DNA of 64,000 nucleotides from Marinifilum caeruleilacunae. GTDB lineage: Bacteria; Bacteroidota; Bacteroidia; Bacteroidales; Marinifilaceae. The notes beneath the pieces are model-generated. The model ran no database searches, was not told where the DNA came from, and saw only the letters and a program-made list of their open reading frames with translations. Made by a program: the position numbers and the translations under genes. Every line of letters starts with the position of its first letter. Position 1 is the stretch's first letter. Shown here piece by piece: positions 51,958-60,144 of this stretch. The stretch is taken from the NCBI RefSeq assembly GCF_013141825.1, contig NZ_RZNH01000005.1:1-64000 (forward strand). Reading direction: 5' to 3'.

Positions 51958-53244
51958 ATGGAGAATCAATATTTTAAGACCACAGATAGTTTGCTTGATA
52001 TTTGTACACAATATCCTGAAACAGTAAAAATTTTTGTTTCGAACGGATTCAAGCAATTAGAGGATGAAAAGAAAAGAGCTCTTTTTGGAAAATCTCTTTC
52101 TTTGGAGATGGCTTTGAAAATGAAGAAGTTGAATGTGGATACTTTTACTGCTTTATTGGTAGAAGGTATTGATTCAAACAGAGGACAGGTTGATGGTGAT
52201 TTGAATCAGAAAACAAAAGAAAAGAAAGAGGATTCAGTTCATGTACAAGGATTATTACCTTGTCCGGTAAGAGTGCCTCTTGTAGAAGGAATTGATTCAT
52301 TTATTGCTGATTACGAAAAGAAATACAAAAACGAGATTGTATACGATTTAAAGGCAGCATCGATGGGATTGGATTGGTTAATTGACGATGTAATTAACCA
52401 GGAAAATACAGATAACCTGGCCGATATTTTTATCTCTGCTGGTTTCGATTTGTTCTTCGATGAGAAGCTGATGGGGAAATTCAAGAAACAAGGAGTTTTT
52501 AAGGATAGCACAGGTTTTGAGCGATTAAACAAGGATTTTGATAATGAGGAGATTTCTCTTAAAGATCCGGAAGGGCACTATTCAATGATTGGAGTTGTAC
52601 CGGCGGTTTTCCTTGTAAATAAAGATGAATTGGGCGACCGACCAGTGCCTCGCACATGGGCAGATATTTTCAAGCCTGAATTTAAAAGAAGTGTAAGTTT
52701 ACCAATTAGCGATTTCGACTTGTTCAACTCTATGTTGCTACATATTTATAAAGCATATGGTGAAGAAGGCGTAAGAGGTTTAGGAGCATGTTTGCTTGAA
52801 AGTATGCACCCTTCGCAAATGGTAAAATCACATACCAAGAAAAACGAGAAGCCAGCCATTACCATTATGCCTTATTTCTTTACAAAAATGGTGAAACAGG
52901 GTGGACCAATGATCGCAGTTTGGCCGGAAGATGGAGCTATTATCAGCCCAATTTTCATGCTTACTAAGAAGGACAGGCTTGAAAAAACACAACCAGTAAT
53001 TGATTTCTTTGCCTCGGAAGGTGTAGGCGAGATTCTTTCTCACCAGGGATTATTCCCAAGTATCAATCCGAATGTGGATAACAAGCTGCCAAAAGAAAAC
53101 AAATTTATGTGGTTGGGTTGGGACTATATCAACACCAATGATATTGGTTCTCTGATTACAAAATGCGATGCCATTTTTAAGAAATCGATTCGTGATGAAT
53201 CCTTTGCCAATATGGGGCCATTGAATTATACGCCTGGCAATTAA
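51958..53244 (+). CDS. Cytoplasmic solute-binding-fold protein with DUF1858-like N-terminus
   Basis: 428 residues from ATG 51958; an upstream in-frame start (51862) adds residues over the operator region and is unlikely. There is no signal peptide. Residues about 5-70 (TTDSLLDICTQYPETVKIFVSNGF) resemble DUF1858, related to the ScdA N-terminal segment of iron-centre repair proteins. From about 95 on, the sequence resembles type II periplasmic solute-binding proteins (VVPAVFLVNKDE, PRTWADIF, MIAVWPEDGAIISPIFML). A binding protein kept in the cytoplasm is odd. First gene of a four-gene operon. Confidence 0.7.
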   Translation: MENQYFKTTDSLLDICTQYPETVKIFVSNGFKQLEDEKKRALFGKSLSLEMALKMKKLNVDTFTALLVEGIDSNRGQVDGDLNQKTKEKKEDSVHVQGLLPCPVRVPLVEGIDSFIADYEKKYKNEIVYDLKAASMGLDWLIDDVINQENTDNLADIFISAGFDLFFDEKLMGKFKKQGVFKDSTGFERLNKDFDNEEISLKDPEGHYSMIGVVPAVFLVNKDELGDRPVPRTWADIFKPEFKRSVSLPISDFDLFNSMLLHIYKAYGEEGVRGLGACLLESMHPSQMVKSHTKKNEKPAITIMPYFFTKMVKQGGPMIAVWPEDGAIISPIFMLTKKDRLEKTQPVIDFFASEGVGEILSHQGLFPSINPNVDNKLPKENKFMWLGWDYINTNDIGSLITKCDAIFKKSIRDESFANMGPLNYTPGN

Positions 53245-53291
53245 AAGAATGCTTAATTAATTTATTATTTTCGATTTAAACAACACAACAT

Positions 53292-53999
53292 ATGAACTTA
53301 GTTACAGTATCAGGACCTCCTTCATCAGGAAAAACAGCAGTAATTCTTAAAACCATCGATTCTTTCCAGAAACGTGGTTTGGAAGTAGGAGTCGTAAAAT
53401 TCGATTGTCTTTATACCGACGATGATATTTTATACGAGAAAGCAGGAGTTAAAGTAAAGAAAGGATTGTCTGGATCTCTTTGTCCTGATCATTACTTTGT
53501 AAGTAATATCGAAGAGGTAACCCAGTGGGGGATCAAAGAAGGCCTGGATATTTTAATTACCGAAAGTGCGGGATTGTGTAACCGTTGTTCTCCTTACGTG
53601 AAAAGTGTTACCGCCGTTTGTGTAATCGATAACCTAAGCGGTATCAATACACCTAAGAAAATTGGTCCAATGTTGAAATCTGCCGATATCGTAATCATTA
53701 CCAAAGGTGATATTGTTTCGCAGGCCGAACGTGAGGTTTTTGCATCGAGAGTAAATACGGTAAACCCTGGAGCAAGCATTATGCATGTAAACGGATTAAC
53801 CGGACAGGGAGCTTACGAGTTAAGTACATTGTTGTACGACGAAAAAGTTGAGGTGAAAACATTGGTTGGTGAAAAACTTCGATTCTCAATGCCATCGGCT
53901 CTTTGTTCATACTGTTTGGGTGAAACCAGAATTGGTGAAAGTTACCAAATGGGTAATGTTCGAAAAATTGACATGGAAGAGAAAAAGAAAAGAAGCTAG
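53292..53999 (+). CDS. HypB/G3E-like GTPase with cysteine motifs
   Basis: 235 residues. A P-loop GPPSSGKT (about 7-14) and Walker B-like LITESAGLCNRC show a SIMIBI-class NTPase of the HypB/UreG group. NKXD appears as TKGD (about 138). Cysteine pairs CNRC (about 97) and CSYC (about 206) could bind metal. Family members deliver Ni or Co to enzymes or chaperone cobalamin. Linked to the binding-protein gene (47-bp gap) and to the ABC ATPase downstream (20-bp gap). Confidence 0.75.
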   Translation: MNLVTVSGPPSSGKTAVILKTIDSFQKRGLEVGVVKFDCLYTDDDILYEKAGVKVKKGLSGSLCPDHYFVSNIEEVTQWGIKEGLDILITESAGLCNRCSPYVKSVTAVCVIDNLSGINTPKKIGPMLKSADIVIITKGDIVSQAEREVFASRVNTVNPGASIMHVNGLTGQGAYELSTLLYDEKVEVKTLVGEKLRFSMPSALCSYCLGETRIGESYQMGNVRKIDMEEKKKRS

Positions 54000-54019
54000 C
54001 ACTTAAAAACAAACACAGA

Positions 54020-55048
54020 ATGATTACAATTCAAGATATACAACAAAAGACAATAGCCGATTTATTTGAGCAGTATCCTTTTCTTCCTGGATTTTTTGAG
54101 GAAAATACCTTGGAAGTAGATGGACAAATCAACGAAAAGTTAGATGATTTTCTGAACATTTTAGATGATGAAGAGGAGAAAGAAAATCGTGCAATGGATA
54201 AAGCGCAGGTGATGGAGTCGATGGCCGAATACATTACACAAATGCTGGCCTTTCTTGGCGAAGATGAGGACGAAGGAGTAAACAGCATTACCCTTTTGCC
54301 AGGAACCAATAAATCGGGCGAAAAGGAAGAGTTCGAAGAGTTAACCATTAATAAAAGTGAGATTGTTTGTATAGTTGGTCCTACAGGATCGGGAAAAAGT
54401 AGATTATTGGCCGATATCGAATGGGTAGCACAGAATGATACGCCAACATCCAGAACCATTTTGGTGAATGGTGAAGAGGGCGATAAAAAATGGCGTGTTA
54501 CTTCGGGACACAAATTGGTTGCTCAGTTATCGCAGAACATGAACTTCGTAATGGACCTTTCGGTTTATGAGTTTATTGAATTGCATGCACAGAGCCGATT
54601 GGTTGAAGATGTGGAAGGTGTAATTCAAAAGATTTTTGAACAGGCAAATAACCTGGCTGGTGAAAAATTCTCACTGGATACGCCTATTACCAGTTTAAGT
54701 GGTGGTCAGTCGAGAGCCTTAATGATTGCAGATACAGCTATTCTAAGTAAATCTCCAATTATCTTGATTGATGAAATTGAGAATGCAGGTATCGACCGTA
54801 AAAAAGCATTGGAGCTATTGGTAGGAGAAGAAAAAATTGTATTAATGGCAACTCACGATCCAATTTTGGCATTGATGGGCGATCGAAGAATCGTGATCAA
54901 AAACGGTGGAATTCATAAGGTAATTGACACCAGTGGAGACGAGCAAAACCTTCTTTCGGAGCTGGAAAGAATGGACAATGTAATTCAGAACATGAGAACC
55001 CGTCTTCGCCACGGAGAAATTATCCGACAGGAAGATATCGGATTCTAA
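54020..55048 (+). CDS. ABC ATPase with DUF1858-like N-terminus, no permease partner
   Basis: 342 residues. Residues about 8-55 (TIADLFEQYPFLPGFFEEN) resemble the DUF1858-like segment of the first operon protein. The ABC domain follows: Walker A GPTGSGKS (about 118), signature LSGGQSRA (about 230), Walker B PIILIDEIENAG and switch ATHD. It is soluble. No membrane subunit is encoded near it, so it is unlikely to drive transport. Soluble ABC ATPases of this type act on protein complexes (compare SufC, or AtwA of methanogens). Confidence 0.75.
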   Translation: MITIQDIQQKTIADLFEQYPFLPGFFEENTLEVDGQINEKLDDFLNILDDEEEKENRAMDKAQVMESMAEYITQMLAFLGEDEDEGVNSITLLPGTNKSGEKEEFEELTINKSEIVCIVGPTGSGKSRLLADIEWVAQNDTPTSRTILVNGEEGDKKWRVTSGHKLVAQLSQNMNFVMDLSVYEFIELHAQSRLVEDVEGVIQKIFEQANNLAGEKFSLDTPITSLSGGQSRALMIADTAILSKSPIILIDEIENAGIDRKKALELLVGEEKIVLMATHDPILALMGDRRIVIKNGGIHKVIDTSGDEQNLLSELERMDNVIQNMRTRLRHGEIIRQEDIGF

Positions 55049-55143
55049 TAAAATAAGAGTAAAATAATTCAAACGAATAAGGATTCTGGCTGAATGTTGA
55101 GAAGGCCATGAACCATTGACTAACTAATCAGGAGGAAATAATT

Positions 55144-55386
55144 ATGCATGACGGATGCGCAGGAAGTTTTGAGAACGGAAAACAAGTAGTTGATAAAATT
55201 AGAATGATGGGTTTTGCTCAGCAATTGATGCCAATGCCTATGGAGATTGAGTGTCAGGGTTGTAAAGAAACTTTTACCATGGAAGAGTTCGAAGGACATT
55301 GTCCTAAGTGCGACATGGTACACGGTGTAACACCTTGTCACGCATTCGATCCGAATAACATTATGGCTGCTGGTATCGGTTACTAA
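55144..55386 (+). CDS. Small zinc-ribbon protein
   Basis: 80 residues. Two CxxC pairs (CQGC near 39, CPKC near 55) form a zinc or iron ribbon, with further Cys at 5 and 68. The start has AGGAGG nine bases upstream, a much stronger ribosome binding site than its neighbours, which suggests high-level synthesis. Last gene of the ABC/GTPase operon (95-bp gap), followed by a double hairpin. I know no function; a metal or electron carrier for the other three is plausible. Confidence 0.7.
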   Translation: MHDGCAGSFENGKQVVDKIRMMGFAQQLMPMPMEIECQGCKETFTMEEFEGHCPKCDMVHGVTPCHAFDPNNIMAAGIGY

Positions 55387-55406
55387 GAATTGGATTAAAA
55401 TATTGT

Positions 55407-55460
55407 CACGGGACTTGAACCGTGCTGAATTCCCAACAGACTGTTCTGTTGGGATTTTTT
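55407..55460 (+). terminator. Double hairpin terminator of the ABC/GTPase operon
   Basis: A first hairpin (CACGG/CCGTG, 55407-55424) is followed by a perfect 10-bp stem TCCCAACAGA (55431-55440) with TCTGTTGGGA (55445-55454) and six T. Confidence 0.85.
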
Positions 55461-55514
55461 GTGCCAGGAAATTCGTAAATTAGGTCGCATTATTCATGAA
55501 CAATTCGAAAAAAA

Positions 55515-56198
55515 ATGAACCTTAATTTAGTAGACCAACTTACATTATTGGCCCTGGATGATGAAAAAGGGAGTTTTGTTGCAGATAGTTTTTCATTTGC
55601 CTATGGCCTTGCCGGAGCAATCATTCTGGAACTTTCTTTACAGGACAGAATAGAAATTGTTGGCAAAAAAATAAAAGTAAGATCAAAAGAATCTTGTAAT
55701 AATGCATTGTTGGATTATTTCCTGGATAAAATGAGTAATTCCAAAAAAGAAAGATCCATTCAAACCTGGGTAGAAAACATTGGGGAAAAAGTTTCATACA
55801 TCAAAGAAGAAACAGTTGACAAGCTAATTCTGGAAGGCATTTTAAGAAGGGAAGAAAAAAAGATTTTATGGATTTTTTCTGTAGATAAATTCCCGGCTGA
55901 AAATGCTAAGCCGGAAAACCTGCTAAGAAAACGCCTGAATCATATTCTGCTAAACGATAAGGACGTAAATATGCATGAAATTATGCTGATTAGTTTAATT
56001 GACATGTGTGAGCTAAACAATGAAGTTTATGGCAAGCAGAGAGCCAAAGAGTACAAGAAAAAAATAAAAGCAATAATAGAGAAAGGACAGTTGAGCTCAG
56101 AAATTGGAAAGGCAGTAAAAGAAATACACGATGCATTAATGGCTGTTATTGTAGTTTTAATTACCACTACTGCTGTCACAACAAGCATAAGTTCTTAA
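55515..56198 (+). CDS. GPP34 (Golgi phosphoprotein 3-like) family protein
   Basis: 227 residues. The N-terminal LVDQLTLLALDDEKGSF and YGLAGAIILELSLQDRIEI match the start of GPP34 domains. The remainder is helical with LLRKRLNHILL and a hydrophobic C-terminal end (about 205-225). Eukaryotic GOLPH3 binds phosphatidylinositol-4-phosphate. The bacterial role is unknown. The C-terminal hydrophobic stretch could anchor it to the membrane. Confidence 0.8.
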   Translation: MNLNLVDQLTLLALDDEKGSFVADSFSFAYGLAGAIILELSLQDRIEIVGKKIKVRSKESCNNALLDYFLDKMSNSKKERSIQTWVENIGEKVSYIKEETVDKLILEGILRREEKKILWIFSVDKFPAENAKPENLLRKRLNHILLNDKDVNMHEIMLISLIDMCELNNEVYGKQRAKEYKKKIKAIIEKGQLSSEIGKAVKEIHDALMAVIVVLITTTAVTTSISS

Positions 56199-56260
56199 TA
56201 TTCACTTTATTTATAAGCCTGATTTTCGTAAATTGAATATCAATTCACTAGAATCAGGCT

Positions 56261-56566
56261 ATGAAAACAGAAAATATATCAACAGGAATTAACCTACGGG
56301 TAATTTTAATTTTTCTGATAACCTCAATATCAGTTTTATTCTTCCTTTTTTATATTGACGAAGGCTATTATTCAATTGCCTGGATGAGGGAACCATTTGC
56401 CTATATCGTATTTATGATTTACCTGATCCCTACTTTTCTGTGTCAATTGCTGATTTATATTGTACTTTTGAGGGTGAATATTGCGACGGGAAGAACTGTT
56501 CTGAGTATTATTCTAGGCCTATTTTTAGGAATCTCTTTGGTTGTGTCGGCATTCTATATATTCTAG
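56261..56566 (+). CDS. Small membrane protein, unknown function
   Basis: 101 residues with three predicted membrane helices (about 12-32, 47-67, 76-99). No motif. It lies between the GPP34 gene and the HD hydrolase with gaps of 60-90 bp. Not recognised. Confidence 0.55.
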   Translation: MKTENISTGINLRVILIFLITSISVLFFLFYIDEGYYSIAWMREPFAYIVFMIYLIPTFLCQLLIYIVLLRVNIATGRTVLSIILGLFLGISLVVSAFYIF

Positions 56567-56652
56567 AAATTTATTACACATTATTCATTGCAAATTGTTC
56601 ATTATCCACTGCCTCTTCTTATCTTCACAATCCTATTTTAAAGAATGTGAAT

Positions 56653-57306
56653 ATGAATAAAGAGCAGATCATAAATCAAACCGAAGAGTTTGTTAAGAAA
56701 ACATTGGCCAATGCTGAAGGAGGCCACGATTGGTGGCACATTTACCGTGTTTGGAAAACAGCTAAACATTTGGCGCAAGATGAAAAAGTAGATCTGTTTG
56801 TAGTAGAACTTGGTGCTTTGCTTCATGATATTGCCGACTCGAAATTTCACAATGGCGATGAAAGTGTTGGACCTAAAAAAGCAAGAGAATTCTTATGCTC
56901 TGTTCAGGTTGATGAAGAGGTGATTGTGCATGTTGAGCAAATCATCAGTAACATTTCCTTTAAGGGAGGAAAAGAGGCTCAAAAATTCAAATCGCCAGAA
57001 TTGGATGTGATACAGGATGCCGACCGTATGGACGCCATTGGAGCAATTGGAATTGCACGAACCTTTAATTATGGCGGACATAAAATGCGTGAAATTTACA
57101 ATCCGGAAATTGAACCGAATTTAAACATGAGCAAAGAGGAATACAAAAATTCTACAGCTCCTACCATTAATCATTTCTACGAAAAATTACTACTGCTAAA
57201 AGATAGAATGAATACACAGGCAGGAAAAGAAATGGCTGAGCAACGACATGAGTTTATGGAAAAGTATCTCAAGCAATTTTATGCTGAATGGGAAGGTGAG
57301 TTGTAA
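56653..57306 (+). CDS. HD-domain phosphohydrolase (YedJ-like)
   Basis: 217 residues from ATG 56653; a longer frame reaches 56440 but overlaps the upstream gene and lacks homology. The HD metal site is GGHDWWHIYRVW with LLHDIAD and the late Asp in QDADRMDAIG, as in the YedJ group. These enzymes hydrolyse nucleotides or other phosphomonoesters. The substrate is unknown. Followed by a terminator. Confidence 0.85.
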   Translation: MNKEQIINQTEEFVKKTLANAEGGHDWWHIYRVWKTAKHLAQDEKVDLFVVELGALLHDIADSKFHNGDESVGPKKAREFLCSVQVDEEVIVHVEQIISNISFKGGKEAQKFKSPELDVIQDADRMDAIGAIGIARTFNYGGHKMREIYNPEIEPNLNMSKEEYKNSTAPTINHFYEKLLLLKDRMNTQAGKEMAEQRHEFMEKYLKQFYAEWEGEL

Positions 57307-57333
57307 AAATAACTGGAATGTCTAAAAAAAATG

Positions 57334-57360
57334 AGGTAGCATTTGTGCTGCCTTTCTTTT
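57334..57360 (+). terminator. Intrinsic terminator of the HD hydrolase gene
   Basis: AGGTAGC (57334-57340) pairs with GCTGCCT (57347-57353) and a T-rich tract follows. Confidence 0.7.
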
Positions 57361-57578
57361 TATCAAGAATAAATAGATATGTAAAATACAAACCACAAAA
57401 TAATTATCATATTATTTTGATATGCTTTACTTGTTTTATAGTTTTACCAGCGAAACTTTATCCTTTTGATTGACTTAAAGATTGAATGGAAATGACATTT
57501 TTCACTTTACAAGATGCTTTAAGTTATAGGAATATTAACCTTTTTAATGATTGTTTCATGATGAGTTTAAGATTGAAA

Positions 57579-59096
57579 ATGAAGTATTGCTTCGCGGTGA
57601 TGATTCTTGCATTTCTTTTTATTTTAGCCAGTTGTTCAGAATCTAAACAAAAAAATATTCAACCCAATATTATCATATTTCTGGTCGATGATATGGGAAT
57701 TATGGATACATCACTTCCCTTTCTTACAGACTCATTGGGGCATCCCCAAAAATACCCTCTGAATGAATACTACAGGACACCCAATATGGAAAAACTGGGT
57801 GAACAGGGAATCAGGTTTAATAACTTTTATGCCCATTCGGTATGTTCACCTTCGCGCACTACTATAATGACAGGACAGAATTCTGCCCGGCACCGAGTGA
57901 CCAATTGGATTAACTCTGAAAATAACAACCGGGGAGAATATGGGCCTGCCAATTGGAATTGGAAAGGACTTGATAAATCAATGATAACGCTTCCGAAAGT
58001 ATTACAGCAAGCGGGTTATAAAACAATTCATGTTGGAAAAGCGCATTTCGGTCCATTTGGGAGTGAAGGAGAAGATCCATTGAACCTGGGCTTCGATGTA
58101 AATATTGCAGGCTGTTCTATTGGGAAACCAGGGAGTTACCTTGGAATCGAGGCATTTGGACACAGCGGGGGAAACAAAAAAAGAGCGGTACCGGGATTAG
58201 AAAAATACCATGGCAAGGATATTTTTTTAACAGAAGCCTTAACTCGTGAAGCCAATTTGGCAATATCAAAAGCCAAAGAGGAAGGAAAACCGTTCTTCCT
58301 GCATATGTCACACTATGCAGTGCATGCTCCATTTTATTCAGACCCACGATTTGCCGAAAACTATAAAGATTCTGGTAAATCAGTTAAAGCTCAGGCTTAT
58401 GCAACATTAATAGAAGGAGTCGATAAATCTTTAGGAGACATCATTCAGCATGTGAAAGAGCTTGGATTAGGAGAAAACACTCTTATCTTGTTTTTGGGAG
58501 ATAATGGTTCAGATGCTCCTCTTCCAATTAAGAATAACTATAGTAGCTCACTACCTTTAAAAGGAAAAAAGGCTGAGCACTGGGAAGGAGGGATGCGGGT
58601 TCCCTTTATGGCTTCCTGGATAACACCGGATAATGACGAAAATTGTCAAAAAAAAATACCCATTTCGAATAATATTATTCAGGAACAAATGGCCTCTATT
58701 ATGGATATTTTCCCAAGTCTTTGTTATGCAGCAAATATTGATTTACCAGCAGATTATATCATAGATGGTTTCAATCTTAAAACTCAGTTTGCCGGTACAA
58801 AAAACAATAATCGTAATGAACTTTTTCTAAATCATTATCCGCACAAGCATCGTAGTAGTTATTTTAGTAGTTTGGTACAATCGGAATGGAAAGTGGTTTA
58901 CCATTTTCAACCAGGCGAAAAGCCTGAATATGAATTGTTCAACCTTAAAGTTGATCCGTTTGAAACGAATAACCTGGCAAAGAATGAACCAAAAGAGCTG
59001 AGAAGGATGATGAAAGCTTTAGCAACAGAACTGGAAAGAAAAGGTGCACTGCTGCCCCAAAGAGATGAAAAGTTATTGGAGCTGAAAATGCCATGA
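57579..59096 (+). CDS. Sulfatase lipoprotein
   Basis: 505 residues from ATG 57579, giving a lipoprotein signal MKYCFAVMILAFLFILASC; starts at 57558 or 57486 are also in frame. The catalytic motif CSPSR (HSVCSPSRTTIMTGQ) supplies the Cys converted to formylglycine. N-terminal Asp pairs (VDDMG), GKAHFG and LGDNGSDAP metal/sulfate residues follow the arylsulfatase family. It likely removes sulfate from marine polysaccharides, which is inference. Overlaps or abuts the next frame at ATGA. Confidence 0.9.
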   Translation: MKYCFAVMILAFLFILASCSESKQKNIQPNIIIFLVDDMGIMDTSLPFLTDSLGHPQKYPLNEYYRTPNMEKLGEQGIRFNNFYAHSVCSPSRTTIMTGQNSARHRVTNWINSENNNRGEYGPANWNWKGLDKSMITLPKVLQQAGYKTIHVGKAHFGPFGSEGEDPLNLGFDVNIAGCSIGKPGSYLGIEAFGHSGGNKKRAVPGLEKYHGKDIFLTEALTREANLAISKAKEEGKPFFLHMSHYAVHAPFYSDPRFAENYKDSGKSVKAQAYATLIEGVDKSLGDIIQHVKELGLGENTLILFLGDNGSDAPLPIKNNYSSSLPLKGKKAEHWEGGMRVPFMASWITPDNDENCQKKIPISNNIIQEQMASIMDIFPSLCYAANIDLPADYIIDGFNLKTQFAGTKNNNRNELFLNHYPHKHRSSYFSSLVQSEWKVVYHFQPGEKPEYELFNLKVDPFETNNLAKNEPKELRRMMKALATELERKGALLPQRDEKLLELKMP

Positions 59097-59119
59097 TAAA
59101 ACAAGAGATTAAGGATAGA

Positions 59120-59761
59120 ATGACGAAATTATTAGCATTGATGCTATTCATGTTTATTGCTATATCTGTAAAGGCAGTGGATGTAAAAGGACAAATAATT
59201 ACAGGTAAAGACACAATGAATGTAATGCTTAAAATACCTGTAAATATGATTTCTCAAGAGCCTGCATATAAAAAACTTCAAAACAGTGTAAGATATATCA
59301 CAGAGAACGGACAAAAGAAAAAATTAAAACCAGATATGGCCGATGAAATCAAGTTTAAATTTGGTTTTGATACCATACGAATGGTATCGGTTCCTGATCC
59401 GGTTGGAGGAAGTCATAATGGGTACTTTGACTATTATATTTTTCTTAGGATTCTTGTTGATGGGAAAATTAAATTGTATTTGCATCCGTCATCAAAAGTA
59501 AGTTTCGGACCTGTTGCCAGCATTTCATCCAATTTTGGTGTAGGGGTAAATACAGTTCAATATGCTAAGATTGAGGGCGGAGTAATCTATTTGAAAAAGG
59601 ATGACGAAGACTTGAAGTTGGTCGCTAATTTTGGTAGAAATAAAATGAAGAATTATTTTTCTGATTGTCCGGAACTGGTTCAAAAAATTGAATCGAAAGA
59701 ATTTAAAAGCAAGGATATTATTCAAATCGTTCAGTATTATAATTCTCATTGTACAGATTAA
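59120..59761 (+). CDS. Secreted protein, unknown function
   Basis: 213 residues from ATG 59120 (in-frame ATG 59093 overlaps the sulfatase stop). A signal peptide (ends VKAVD) is followed by beta-rich sequence. No family recognised. Close spacing to the sulfatase suggests co-transcription. Confidence 0.65.
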   Translation: MTKLLALMLFMFIAISVKAVDVKGQIITGKDTMNVMLKIPVNMISQEPAYKKLQNSVRYITENGQKKKLKPDMADEIKFKFGFDTIRMVSVPDPVGGSHNGYFDYYIFLRILVDGKIKLYLHPSSKVSFGPVASISSNFGVGVNTVQYAKIEGGVIYLKKDDEDLKLVANFGRNKMKNYFSDCPELVQKIESKEFKSKDIIQIVQYYNSHCTD

Positions 59762-59802
59762 TTTTTTTCCATTAGCCAATATTTCACTTCAAATTATTTA
59801 TC

Positions 59803-60000
59803 ATGAAAATTAAAAACAAACTAATCATCTCACCTTTATTTATCGCATTAGGAATCTTGTCGAAACTTCTCTTAAAAAATGGGTACATCCTTATTGATGA
59901 GGAGATCATGAACTTTTTTGCAGGCTTCTTTTTAGGAGTTGGAATAGGATTCTTGATAGAAAGTATATGGTCTAGGTTCAGCAAGAAGAGAGAAGCATAA
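59803..60000 (+). CDS. Small two-helix membrane protein
   Basis: 65 residues. Two hydrophobic helices (about 8-24 and 34-54) are followed by a basic tail (SRFSKKRE). No family recognised; such proteins are common in Bacteroidota. Probably real, since it starts soon after the previous gene and has good membrane topology. Confidence 0.5.
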   Translation: MKIKNKLIISPLFIALGILSKLLLKNGYILIDEEIMNFFAGFFLGVGIGFLIESIWSRFSKKREA

Positions 60001-60144
60001 AAGCAAATGAGGCAATTTTTTGTCTCGTTTTTTATGATTTGAATTTTACTGGGAACTAAACTATATTTGATCTAATCATTAATCTATAAAGCTGGAAATT
60101 ACAAGATATCACACCATTTCAAGCTAAGCTTAAACGAAATTATA

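Noticed and set aside
55421-55460. CRISPR-like or repeat element
   Set aside because: The repeated bases are the two arms of a terminator hairpin; no further copies follow.
56440-56652. N-terminal extension of the HD hydrolase
   Set aside because: It overlaps the upstream membrane-protein gene and lacks homology; the HD domain starts right after ATG 56653.
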